Origin: Cardinalis cardinalis
Lineage: Eukaryota > Chordata > Aves > Passeriformes > Cardinalidae
Reading direction: 5' to 3'
Assembly (NCBI GenBank): GCA_014549065.1
Contig: JACDOX010000038.1
Coordinates: forward strand, 3,169,719 to 3,233,718
Length of the DNA stretch: 64,000 nt
Shown here: piece by piece, positions 1 through 11,866 of the stretch
Position numbering within the stretch: the stretch's first letter is position 1
Layout: each line of letters opens with the position of its first letter
Program-made: the position numbers and the translations under genes
The notes under the pieces: model-generated
The model's database searches: none
The model's input: only the letters and a program-made list of their open reading frames with translations
What the model was told of the DNA's origin: nothing

Positions 1-2639
1 GCTTCTTCCCCTGCCTTTACGTGGAACGGGCAGTAGCCACAAACACAGTGGGAGAGGAGGGGGTTGGGGAGTAGGGGTGTGAAGGAGCAATGCTTGAGGC
101 TGCACAGAGAGATGCTGTGGGGACAGGGAGGTTCAGCCTGTGGCCTCTGCTGACATGGCTGAGTGCTGTCATTCGCAGGGGCGGGATGCTGCAGGAGAAT
201 CCGTAATGACCGGAGGGCTGCATGCCAGGCAGAGGCAGGGATTCACTCAAGCCTCTGTTTGTTTGGGAAGAGAAAGGGAGTTTGTGGCTTGTCACTTGGG
301 AAACAGAGTAGAGATTCAGTGGAGAAGGACAGGCTTCTTGGCTGAGCCTCCCCGAGCAGCCGTGCCACGTGTCTGTGTGTGTCAGGGGACTGAGGGGACC
401 CTGGTACAGGCCATGATTGGCAGCTGGCCATCCCCAACCCCCGTCACTTCACCTCCCCCTTGCACCCTCTGCACAGCCGCTGCCAGGCGGCTGAGGACAG
501 CCCTGAGACACACACACATGACAGACCAGTGCATGTGAAGAGAGGGAGACAAGTCAAAAGCCTTGCTAGAAGAGCAGCTGGATGAGATTTGTGCTACCTC
601 CTTGCCTGGTTTATGCCCTGTGCAGTAGAACAGCATCTGTGTGAGTGTCCATGTTGCTTCATTCCAGCCCAAACAGGCACCTTCAGCAGGGCTGTGTCTG
701 GTGTCTGGGGAGTCTTGTTAGNCTAAGTTGGAAGAAGACCTCTTTCTCCCCCAAGTTCCTTCTCTGTCTCATCCCAGTGTGAGCCCCATCTTGCTTCATG
801 AAGTGGTGACCTGCAGGCAGTGGAGGGGGNTGTTGCAGAGGGAAAGGGGAATCTGAGACACACAGAGCATGGAGAGGGTGCAGACCCTGAGATAAGAGAG
901 AGGGAGGATCTGAGAGAAAAAAGATAGAAGCAGCAAAGGAAAAAAGGGATGGAAAGGGAAGCAGAAAGGGGGCAGCATGCCCCTGCAGTCACAATGTGGT
1001 ATGGAAGTATCTTATATTGATATTACAGACTAGACTTTGACCTGGCGATATTTGTACTGGGCAGGGATGTGGTCTCAAAAGCTCTGTGGCAGGAGGATCA
1101 GCTCTGCACAGTAAACTGCTCATCTTCGATGCACCTCCTTCATTAAGGGAATAGCCAGCCTGTGATTGTCCTGCTTTGAGATCCCTTCCCTTTGTGCATT
1201 TTTTTCTGCCCCTGATATGGAGGAGGGAACACAGCTGAGAAATCCCTCTTCGTGTCCTCTGTCCTCCTGGCCCTCGCCCCATGGAGCTAGAGGAAGTGAA
1301 TGTGCTGCCTAGCACTGCTGAGAACTGCCTTGCTCTGTTCTGGAGGGATGTTGGTGGGGCCTTAGAGGGACCACAGGCTTGCCTTTAGATGTCTCCCCAG
1401 AAAAACTTATGGCCACATTACCCCACATAGGCAATGTCTGCAGGGAATGAATTCAACAAGCTACACAACTTTTTCTACAGTTTTTTCCACAAGTGCCCCA
1501 TCAACATGTCCCACAAGAACTGAACAGCAGCAAATAGATAAGAGGGATTTATGGAAATTTCTCTTCCTCTTTTATGAAATATACTTGAGTACATGTCTGT
1601 CAGGTAAAGTAGGAATGCCAGGTCTGTCACAGGGTAGGTAGATTTCATACAGATGTTCCAAGTGTCACTTTTTGTGGGGCTGTGATGGTTTCCAGAAGCT
1701 GGAATGCCAGTGTTGGCTTGCAGGCAGGTTGACAGGTGAACACGTATCCACAGATGGTTGTGTGTTCATTGTGACATAAACCTGGGGGTGCTTCTTCTCC
1801 ATCTCAAGCTTCCTCCCTGACTCCTTGTTTGTAGGACCAGCGGAANATATGGCTTAAAGTGAGTGGCACATCAGGGCCTCAGGATTGTGCCCCATTCTTA
1901 ACTGCCATGCCTTTTAAAGCCAGCCAGCATGGTGAAATCGATGGAGAACCAGTCTGGCACAAAGGGAGAAACACTCATATAATGGGGCTACTTATTTGAG
2001 TTCTCCAGCATTGCCCATTACATTTCATGTCTTGTGGCTGATGCAGTTGAAAGGCAATCACTGGAGCTAACAGCCCAGCAATGTTCTGCTCACCTTCTGA
2101 TTTACTTCCTTTCATCCTCACTGGGTTTCATCTCCTCCCAGGTTCATGCATCCCTGAGGTCACTTTCTTTTCATCACACCTTAGGCTGTATATAATCAAG
2201 CTAGCACTGTTCCTGCCCTGAATCTTCTGGGGTCAAGATGGAAATCACTATTCAGCAAGAGACCCAAACAAATGAGCAAAACTAGCCTGGTTGGTCAGAA
2301 CAGAGTGGATGTTATCCAAGAAAACTCGCATTGATCAATTCCAGTCACCTCCTGTGCTTAAAGTGACTCAGTATCTCCATTTTTAGGATGTTGCTGGGGA
2401 GCTGAATTCTCTTATGATTTCTCCTGTATCAGCTGTCCCTACCAACAGTATTTGTGAGATTCTTTTCCTATATCTGCTTAGATGAGGATCTGTTGGAAAA
2501 TATGCTGGTAGAATAATGGGTGCTGGGACAAANCAACTCATAAAAAATCCCACAAACCCAGTGAAAAAGCCCCCAACAACTACAAAACCTCCGCCCCTCC
2601 CTTTCCCTGAACAATAAGTTATCAAGTCCAGATGGTTAA
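1..2639. other. Non-coding stretch, probable ELFN2 intron or 5' flank
   Basis: No frame here has a recognisable domain or exon structure. A purine-rich run lies at about 838-972 (GA-rich on the + strand). Single N calls occur at 722 and 830. Placement within an ELFN2 intron is an inference: the ELFN2 coding exon is downstream on the + strand, and the 5' UTR exons of this gene lie far upstream in other vertebrates. Confidence 0.5.
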
Positions 2640-3450
2640 ATCCGAGAGTTTGGAAGGAGCTTAAGTGATTGAGCTGCTAACAAAAATATGCAATCTCTTG
2701 TGGAAAAAAAAAAAGCTACTGATTTGGGAAATTGGAGAAGACCAAATGTTGTACCTATATTTAAAAAAAGGCTTCAGTGATGATCCGGGGAATTAAAGAT
2801 CAGTAGGCTTTGCATCTGTGTCTGCTAAACTGGTGGGAATGATAATTAAAAAGCAGTGCTTGAAGACATCTGGAAGAGTGTGGTCTGATAGGGCCTATCC
2901 AGCGTGGGTTCAGCAGGGGAAAACTGCATCATGCTAATCTCCTACAACTTTTTGAATGTGTCAATAATGCAGTGGATAAAGGAGAACCAAGTGATATAAC
3001 GTATTTAGACTTCCAAAAGGCTTTTGAAAGATCCTGTATTTGAGCTGCTAAAGAAGCTAAGCAGTCTGTGAGAGACAAAATATTGACATAGATCAAAAAC
3101 TGAGTAGGAGACTGAAAGAATGAGGGGATTAAACAGTCAAGTTTCACCATGGCAAAAGGTTAATGTGGCCTCCAGGTTCTCTTCTAAGTCCCTTGTGATT
3201 TACCTTATTGTTTAATGAATTGGAAAGGTGGGAGGAGANATATGCCATATGGAAATCAGCAGATGAGACAAAATTATTATGTTGGCTGTGGACAGAAAGG
3301 GCTGTGGGAAATGCCTGGGAAAGAGAACTAAGTTAAACGAACACACTGTGCTCTGATGATTGAAACTGAATGTTGGTATGTTCAAAGTAATGTGTGTTCA
3401 GGGCAGACTCAAAACTCTTTAGATACCCAAAAGGTCCTGATTCAAGAGTG
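2640..3450 (+). mobile_element. Old CR1-type LINE fragment (reverse transcriptase part of ORF2)
   Basis: Read on the + strand, this stretch follows the order of a CR1/L3-like reverse transcriptase: a segment ending in an 'IFKKG'-like string near 2755-2775, the 'QRGF..GKNC..N' region near 2900-2940, a 'YLDFQKAF' block at about 3004-3030, and a degenerate 'ADETKLL' block near 3260-3285 that corresponds to the catalytic FADDTKL motif of the family. Frameshifts and stops break it throughout, so it is inactive. CR1 is the main LINE of birds and reptiles. The ends are approximate because neither the 5' region nor the 3' microsatellite tail is visible. Divergence from the family pattern suggests an old insertion. 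Confidence 0.75.
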
Positions 3451-5300
3451 TCAGCCAAATGAAAGTGAGGGTGAATGTCTTTGCAGAGCTCTGCCCCATG
3501 CTGTGATGCCCTTGAGCAGGCAAATCAGCTGTTTGGATGCAGAGGCTGTGGGTAGAGAGGGCTCTGGAAGAGCTCTTGGGACACCTGCAGTGCTTGCTTC
3601 ATTTGGAATAGCAAGCCAAACCCAGGTCAGCCTTTTTCTGAAGGGATGCTGGAGAACTGAAGGGCCTCTGAGGTGAGGCACCCCTGTGAAAAGCCCCAAG
3701 TGAAGATAGGGAGGACACAGGGGTTGTTGGTTTCACTCAGCAGACTGGGAGCGTGTGGTGGGAGGAAATGAAATTATGAGATCTATGAGGATATCTGCCC
3801 TTCCTTTCCTCATCACCTAGGAGTGAAGGAAAGCACAGAGAAATTAAAATGTATGGGATTTAGGTTTGCAGGGTTGAACTGTGGAGGTCTAAGACATGAG
3901 AATTTGTCACGTCCAAGAATTTAGAAAGGTTCATGGTGGACTTCTGTGTTTTGTGGAGAACAAGAGTACCCCAATGAGCTTTAACTAAGGATGAGCCCAG
4001 TTTTTGAGCCTGAACCTGGCAGGTTCANTCTTCAGAGCCTATGTTAGCCTGCAACTCAGAGCAGCAAATAAGAAAATTGAGACAGGAGTACATTGTCCCT
4101 CATTTGTCTGCTTTGATGTTTTTCCACCTTTTCTCCCCCAAATTCCAGTGATATTTTTTCCTGAGAGCCAATGTGGACATTTCTCTGACCGGGAATGATT
4201 GTTCCCTGTATACATCTTACCTGCTGGGACATGAGCAGTGAAATTCTGTTCATGTTTAATCATGTTGAAGTCCATGGTATAAAGGAGAATTTTCATCCTC
4301 TGAGCTTGAACTCAGTTCTGGGGAAAACCAAACCCCATCCCTGCCACAGAAAAGGTGCAAACGCNCCTAAACTCTTCATATTGCCTCAGATCAGAAACCT
4401 AACCTGCAAAGTTCCCAGGCATTCCTGGGAAATTACACATGCTTCCATCTTCTGCCTGAACTATGGATACAGGAATCAGTGCCAGGATAACAGGATATTC
4501 AGCAAACTTTCCAATTTCCAGGCCAAGCTGGAGCCCAGAATTAAAAACCTGCTGGGGCTGAAGGGAGAAGAGAAATCCTTGAGCCTATGGTAACCCTGAA
4601 ACCTTATTTGACTACTTCCTCCTCTCTTCAGTGTAAAGACCTGAGTCGACAAACATATCTTCCCTGNCCAACAGCACTCCCTACCCAGGAGCATGGTCCC
4701 AGTTCTCGTTTTTTTTTTTTTTCCCCTGAGTCCATGATATAGGATGCTGAAATCTTCAACAGCTTGGCTAACTTAACCTGTTTGATTTCTAGCTATTTGT
4801 GTGTAGCTACAAATGCATGTCTAGCTACACGCAAATCCCAGACTCCTTGTAGGTATGTCTTCTTCCTGGGCAGTCCATGAGGTGTGAGCAGAGGGACTAC
4901 NTGCGCAGGGAAATAGACAAAAAACCACTGGGGATCATCTTTGCATGCTGCTCTTTGCTGGATCTCTGTGAGCTCTCTTGTATTCTTAGAGCTGTGANTT
5001 GTTTTGGTGAGGAGCTTGGAGCAGCACCCACTGCAGCTGATGTGGATAGAGTGGGAGCAGCCAGGCTTGTGTCCCAGTGCCAAGACATCCGGGGTCAGTA
5101 TCACACCTTTCCATGTGGGTAAAAGTTCCTGTGAGGCCAGAGGGAGCTTTGGCAGTGTGTCAAAGCTGACATCACCACAGCCCCTGCAAACCTCTGGGCT
5201 GGAAGCAACTCCTTCAACACCTCTCCTGGAATCCAGGAGCTGGGGACTGTGGGGGCTGAGAGACACTGACGTCACCCATGCTGCGTGCCAGCAACCCCAA
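3451..5300. other. Non-coding stretch with no recognised gene
   Basis: Unique-looking sequence with overlapping short open frames on both strands and no domain I recognise. A poly-T run lies near 4710-4722. The antisense frame across 4793-5377 runs into the minisatellite at 5301 and is not credible as a gene. Confidence 0.5.
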
Positions 5301-5468
5301 GGCTTTGGAGATGGCTTGATCATCACTACTCTATTATAGCACCTAAAAAGACCTCTGGGATCAAAAGATGATTGCATCTCTCTGCTCTATTACAGCAGCC
5401 AATGAACCTCCAGGGCCAAAGGATAAATGCACCATCGCTGGAGTATTACAGCATTTAGAAACCTCACT
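5301..5468. repeat. Three-unit ~56-bp diverged minisatellite
   Basis: Three consecutive units start at about 5301, 5358 and 5414. Each has the same order of landmarks: a GG-start with an (A)AAGAT/GGAT-like segment, a 'GCATC/CATC' core, a 'TATTA(C/T)AGCA' block (near 5332, 5389 and 5445) and a 'GACCTC/AACCTC' end. Unit lengths are 57, 56 and about 55 bp. The units have drifted by several substitutions, so the array is not a recent duplication. A weak possible fourth unit precedes 5301. Confidence 0.75.
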
Positions 5469-8400
5469 CACTGACTCACAGCTGTCTGACCCCTCCACCA
5501 CAACCACTTTCAACTTGTCTCAGCACCCAGCCACCTTCTCTGCTGAGGTGTAGCTGGATAATCCTTGTTTTTTACAGTGCCTGCCTGTGTGCAGCACTGA
5601 GGTGAGACCACATGTTGTTCTCACTTATTTTGGTACGGGGGGAGCACTGGTCTTGTGATGCATTTGCCAGACCTTCACTCTATGAATGCAGCAAAGCAGC
5701 ACTGAAATAAACCACTTCCTTTTAACACAGCATCTGTGAACCTCTGGTACTGCTTTGCTGTGAGGTGGTCTGCTCTTGCCTGGTACAGGGAGGGGGCTCC
5801 TCTCAGACTGTTAGAGGTTTTTCAGAAGACAGCTCAGTCCCTGGCAAGAGCCCTGTTGTACCAGCAACTCGAGCTTACTAATGGCAAGGGGGATACTTTG
5901 AATGTCTGGTCAGTGATCCTGGCATTTAGAAAGCATGAATTAATTTCTCAGACACCCTAGAGAGGTGGAGTTCTGTCATGTTATGAACCTGACTTGTAGA
6001 TTCTGAGGAAAATCCTAAAAGCTTTTGGTAATAGAGGTTTTAGTGAGTTTAATGCCGATGGAATTAAAAGTCTCTAGGCACTCGTTGTGAATGGATTTAC
6101 ACTGGGGAGATTAGAAAAGGAAAAACATTATTGGTGTCCAGGAAACTCAGGAGAGCAGCTGTCAGCTGGTTTAGATGGAAAGTTCCCCAGTGGGCAGGTG
6201 CCCTGGCAGCCAGACAATGCACACGCACCCCCTATGGGGCTGGCTCGAACACTCACAGGCTGGGGACATGTCCTAGGGCCACTGTGGGCATGCCACATGT
6301 GAACATTCACAGTAGGATGTTTGCATTCACCAGTTTTATGGACACACTGAGCATGATTTAATGCAGGAATGGTCTCTTCATTTTGGCAGGCATCGCTTAC
6401 ACAAAGACCCACATGCCTCACTCAGTGCTGCTGGCCTTTCCCAGCATGTTCATTACTGTGGACTCCTGCTGAGGAGCACTGAGAAGAAATACCTGCCCTC
6501 CTCCCTGCCCACAGACGCACCACTCTGTGCAAAGCAGTCTCTTGTTCATGGATAGGCCTCTCACAACCCCCCTTTCTTCCCAGCAGAAAAGCACCTGGTG
6601 CGTAGCTGTGAAATGTAATAATGAAGCCCAGTAAAAGTGAACACTGGGCAGGATCCTTGTGGAATCATTTTGTGAGGTTTAATAATTTTGGAGTAAATTT
6701 TGGCTAACTCACAAAATCCACCATTTTCAACTTGTCCGGGAGGCCTGGGGAGGCATCTCTATATTGGCCAACTTCCGCTCCTTTTCCCCAGGCCTCAGTG
6801 TTTGCCACTGCTGGGGAAGGCATCCTGGAGGCAGATGATTCTTCCCTGTGCCCTTAGACAAGTAAGGCATGATCCTGGAGGGTTTGGCCTTTCTTGGGTT
6901 TCCCTGCAGAGGCTGGGTTGCTAAGGCTGTGCTCTTTGCTCAGGGATCAGAGAGGCAACAGAAGAAAAGACACCAAGAGACCTATGGGGAGAATGAGAAA
7001 GGTTAAAGCATTAAGTACATGAGCTGGTTGTGCTCCTCTCGGGAAGGCTCCAAGAAATGCTGTTCCCCTTGTTATTTCTCTCCAAAGTCCTTATCACTTG
7101 TTGGTGCACCTTTTTGAGAGCAAAGATCATGGTTCATCCACCTTGGCCTTCTCTTTAAGTGGTAGATCATCAAGCTGAGGACTCAATTAAAAAATCCTGT
7201 TTTGAAGATCTCTATTTCCTCTGCCACACAGGTGAACTCGCTGGGCGATCAGGCTTTGTTAAGGCAGGGAGGTTCCCATCCCAGNGAAGATGGGCAGACA
7301 GAAGAGCTGGTGCCTTGCCAGGGCATGCAGGTAATAACCTGACTTTATCAACTGAGTGCCCACAATCAAGCCAAGAGCAGAGTTACACCTTCTTTGTAGG
7401 GTGAAGATAATGCCCTGTCCACAACACAGAGTGGAGTGCTGGGATTCATACCATCCCTTTTCTTCCTGCACAGCATGGATTACTGCCTGTTGACTCTGGG
7501 GGTCTGGGTGAGAGGGGGTCTGCTGGAGTGGTTGATATGCCCTCAAAACAAGGTGTCAGATGTTGAGTACCAGGGGCAGGGCAGACACGATGTCTCTGGT
7601 GGCCCTCCCAGTGCATGGGTAGGTGCCACCAGGGTATCCACACACAGGGAGGAGATGGGAGAGAGGAAACAGCTAGGAAAGAGGGTGAGCAGTGCCTCCC
7701 CACGTGGCCCTTCTTGTGCTGGCAAGAGGTGGTGGGAGTGCAGGGAGTCAGGGAAGGAAGAAAGGGAGGGGGGNTGCTCTGTTGGCAAGCTGGCACCCCT
7801 CGAAGTGGTGGGGAGCCTGCATTGTGGTAGTCAGCCCTTGGCCCTGGGCATGCCTTCATCAGATGGTTCATGCAGCTTGGAGAGAAGGAGGATTTTACTT
7901 AAAGAATAGAAGCAAAAATATTAATATGGTGAGTGGAGCTACAGCAATGCACAATGAGCACTCAGCAGTTATGTTTCTGCAGGAACTGGAGCTGTCCCTG
8001 GAGCTGTGGGCCTAATCTGTGGTGGGGAGGGGAGAAAGCTGTTCCTGTATCCACTGACCCCAGGAAGGTGCCTGTCCTGGCACTCCTGAGGATACACTTC
8101 TGCAAATACATTGATATGCTGGGCATGCAGGCACCTGCCTTTAGATGGATGCAGAGCCAGGCTGGGCTCACTTCTGCTCAGGGTGCATTGGCACTGGCAG
8201 CACCTGTGGATATCAGCAAGGAGATCCACTCTGGAATCCNCTTTGCAACTGGCACTGCAAAAATGTTTTTGTTCTTTATGCATCCTGTGTGAAAGAGCTT
8301 CTATCCCGCCATTGCCTTTCTCAAGGCATCTCTGTTTCTGTCAATTTATCCACAAGTACAAAGAGGACACAAGTGCAGGTGGTCCTCCCTGTGCCAGACA

Positions 8401-9491
8401 GCCGTGCTGGCTGCTGTAATCAGCTCGTTCAGGCAGGATGTGTTCACCCCCTCTAAACAGTAGTCATTGTCTATTCCCGGGCAGAATGGTGCTTCTGGAG
8501 GACATCTAGCACAACTAACTCATCATGACAACCAGCAGCAACTTCAGGCTGCTTTCAGAGAGCTGTTTGTGGGATCACCTCAGCCCTTTAGCACAAGATG
8601 TACACTTGCAGCAAGCCCTGCCACTACAGAGGAGAGAGGATTCTCTTTCCTGCGAGTCCTGTGTCCCTGGCAAATGCTGGCCCATGACTAACGTGTTCAA
8701 CACTGACAGGTCAGCGTGAGAAGGGAGAAAGGGGATCTCAGTGGGATCACTGAGAGCAAATGGGCTTTGCAGCAGTGAGGATGTGATGAAGTTGTCAGCT
8801 GCAAAAGACTGTACGTGGTCTTAAGGCCCTAGATGGGGGCAGGCTCGTAAACACATGATGGGGCACACTCACAGCTTCCCTGGAGATGGGAAAAGCTATT
8901 TGAGGGCAGCCCCTAGGATTTTCAGGATCTGTCAGTTGCCTTCTGGTGATGAGAAAACCTGGCACGTTCCTGTTGGGACTGACTAGCAGAGATTCCAAGA
9001 CCTTCATTTGCATGATTAACAGGGTTTATGCTTGCTGTTTTTTCAGGGACTGTCCTCTGTGTGAAACTATAGCCTTGCCACAGAGCACTGGGCTGAAGAG
9101 AGTGTAGTGGAGGCTGAGTGCACCTGTGATTTATGGGAAGATTACAACCTTGCCTTCACAGCCACGTTGATGTCATCTGCACCACGGTGGCATGTTACAT
9201 TCTCACAACACGCAGAGGGTGAGAAGGGGCAGACTTTTCAGAGGGAGCTGCCTCTGGGCATTGCTATTTTTTACTTCATCCTTGGAGTTGGTGAGCCTGN
9301 TAGTGTTGCAGGGTGACATGTATGAAGAAACCTGACACCAAGCTGGAGGACCTATGAGGCTGTACCATGATGTAGCCAACAAAGTGATCTGCTTGCTGTT
9401 GCTTTGATGTGATCATATGACAGTTTGATGCTTTATTCAAAGCACTGGTTACAACTTCCTTGCCCTTCTTTCCCAAGCACTTTGAGGCCAA
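5469..9491. other. Non-coding stretch with no recognised gene
   Basis: No exon or domain recognised. An AATAAA hexamer sits at about 5705-5710, in a context that could be an LTR-like or transcript end, but there is no supporting structure. The remaining open frames are short and overlap on both strands. Confidence 0.45.
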
Positions 9492-9511
9492 CTAATTTAT
9501 TAATAAATTAG
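9492..9511. repeat. 20-bp perfect AT-rich palindrome
   Basis: The 20 bases from 9492 to 9511 equal their own reverse complement, centred on TTATTAATAA, and symmetry stops at 9491/9512. It lies in an AT-rich island (about 9480-9620) holding several TAAT/ATTA cores, which homeodomain factors commonly bind. The palindrome is seen directly; a regulatory role is inferred. Confidence 0.85.
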
Positions 9512-11833
9512 AGGGATTAAAATAAACAGTGCTTTGAAAATCATTAGGCATCCCAAATGCCTGGAAACAAACAGCAGTAGAAGTAAAAATACAAAATGCA
9601 AATAGGCTAAGAACTGGGCCATAAAATATTGTATCCTAGCCCCGGGGCAGCTCTGGAAAGAAAAACTGTGTTTTTTTTTCCCTTATCCCTTTGGGTTGGG
9701 ACAGAGAAAATAGCACTGGGGTTCTGTGAGTGAGGAATGGTCCCTGCCCCAATTCCTGCAGTGCTACAGAGCCTGCCCCACCAGTGGCTTTACTGGCTGC
9801 AGAACAGAGATGTGGGGAGATGAGGCCACAAGCACCAGCCACGGGGCTAGAGCTAAGGCAAGATCTGAAGGCTACAGACTGGGGACCATCTGGGTGAGCA
9901 GCTGTCCCAGGCAGCTCCTTCTGCTACTCTTGGTCCTGACCCTCACCCTCCAGGCACTGCATACCCAATTCTTTCCTCCTCTCAGCTCACTGCCTTTCTT
10001 ACTCCAGTTCCTCTTTCCCTCTCTGAAGACCCAGGGANTGACACAGCCAATTCATGCAGCATCCAGCTCATCTTCCCTCAGTGGTACCAAAGCTGATCCC
10101 CTGCATCGGTGGCCACATAAGCTGCCAGAGCAATGAGAGACCACTTTACACAATGACCTCTCCTCGTTCTGCATCCTGGCTGGGGTGATGCATTTATTGT
10201 TGCCAGCTGCCTTTTTCTTGTCAATCCGTGNCAGTTCACAGACACCCTATAACACCACTGTCCCAGTGAGGAAACACAGTCCCCAAGGACATCACAAAGG
10301 GTACAAACAGTGGATGAGGGTATGGGTGATTATCTCATTGCTGTGTTGTTCTGGGAGATGTTTGTATGGGGATTACTTAGAAAAGGAAGATTTTGAAAAA
10401 TGCATCAGAGCAACATGCATGTCTTTGATGTGTTTAAAAACTGGTGTGGTCCTGCTGAAGAAGTGGAAGTAATGAGNGCAATCAGTCTCAGCTCAGTAGG
10501 ATGATTTTTAGGCCAGAGAAATGTGAAGGAATCGCAACTGACTGATGTTCTTGCCCAGCAGAGAACAAGGAGATCCAGTTTTCCAGGCAGTTATTGGAGG
10601 TCCTCTGTTGGTGAATGAGATATTCACCACCTTCAAGATTGAATCCTATCTATACTTGGAGGAGACAGTGTATTTGTGAGGAGGAGCAGGGGTTCAGCTG
10701 TGAGAAGTCTGCCTGCTTCAGGAATCGCCTGGACCATCTTGAGTTTCTCTTGCGTGACAGACTTCTCAGGCATCACTGGCCAGGGAGAAAGCAGTCAGAC
10801 AATGAAAGAAAGCTGGTCTAGGAAAAGGCANAGCCTGTCTGATAATTGAATACTTCTCCCTGCCTGGCCAGCATGCTGCGAGTGGAAGGCATCCTCAGGC
10901 CAAGTGCCTGCCACTGCCAAGGGACTTTCCCCCTCCACACAGCCACTGGGATTTCTAATCCAGGCTGTATAGGACAATGCTGTCATATTAGTAATGNTAT
11001 AACTCTCTTAGCAGTCTACCGGTGTGACAGAGTCACAAAAGGAACAGTGTAGGCTGAATATGCACTCATGCTTGCTAAGCCTGTAATCCCTGCTTTGATT
11101 TTCTCTCCCTCTTTTCATGTTTTTCATTTTTATTCTTTTTTTTTTTTTAAATAATAAGTTCAAACTTAATAAGAGTGATTCACTAGTTGCTTGTTTATTC
11201 GTCTTTGGCATGGTGTCCAATTTGGATTGCACAGGGCAGAAAGGTGAGGTGTAGGGGGNGAAGCAAGAACTGGGAGATGAAGGGGGAAGCTGGAGAGTGT
11301 TCTTGTTTCCTCTCTCCATGGAAACTAAGGCTGGTGTCTTTCTGTGAACCTGAATGTCTTGGCTGTTTTTTCCTCTATGGTCAGAAGAGGCTGATGATCA
11401 GCTCTGTTCTCCCATTTGATTTCGATCTTTTGTGGGTTTCCTTGTAAAGGTTCAGCAGCTGTTAGCAGCTGATGGGAAGTGTTTGGTGGTCTGTGAGATG
11501 GGTGGAGGCAGGCCCAGGAGTGCCCTGAACTTATCTGGCCTGGTTGTTATGCTTGGATGAGGCAAGGGTCAGTGATGGAGCTAAACCCTTCCAAGGCTGT
11601 GTCTTGCAACTGCATCTGAGACTGTGCCTGTACCTCTTGGAGGTTGATCTATTTTCTCTGCAGGTCCTAGCAGACCTCAGATGTTCCCAGCCCAGGCAGT
11701 TGCAAGACCTGCTGTAGGGCTGATTCTAGCACCATAATGTGTTTCTGCATCCAACTCCCTTTTGGTTCTGCCTGCCTAGGAACCTGACCACCTCTTCTCA
11801 GAAACTGCTCAGGCTGGGCAGCAAGATTCACCA
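9512..11833. other. Non-coding stretch with no recognised gene
   Basis: No gene recognised. The first ~110 bases continue the AT-rich island around the palindrome. A T-run followed by an AATAATAA-like stretch lies near 11137-11160. The other frames are short and unsupported. Confidence 0.45.
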
Positions 11834-11866
11834 TTTTCTTACTACTGCTGGGCAGTAGTAAGAAAA
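11834..11866. repeat. Perfect 15-bp inverted repeat with 3-base loop (hairpin)
   Basis: The left arm 11834-11848 and right arm 11852-11866 are exact reverse complements separated by three bases (TGG). Pairing ends abruptly at both outer edges. No terminal-repeat transposon or tRNA-like context surrounds it. A short perfect hairpin like this typically arises by template switching during replication; a small structured RNA is a less likely reading. Confidence 0.9.

Noticed and set aside
4793..5377. 194-residue antisense open frame
   Set aside because: Includes ambiguous codons and part of the 56-bp minisatellite; no recognisable family.
5560..5760. Possible LTR 3' end around the AATAAA at about 5705
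   Set aside because: No TG...CA boundaries, no target-site duplication and no family I recognise; kept only as a side note to the minisatellite.
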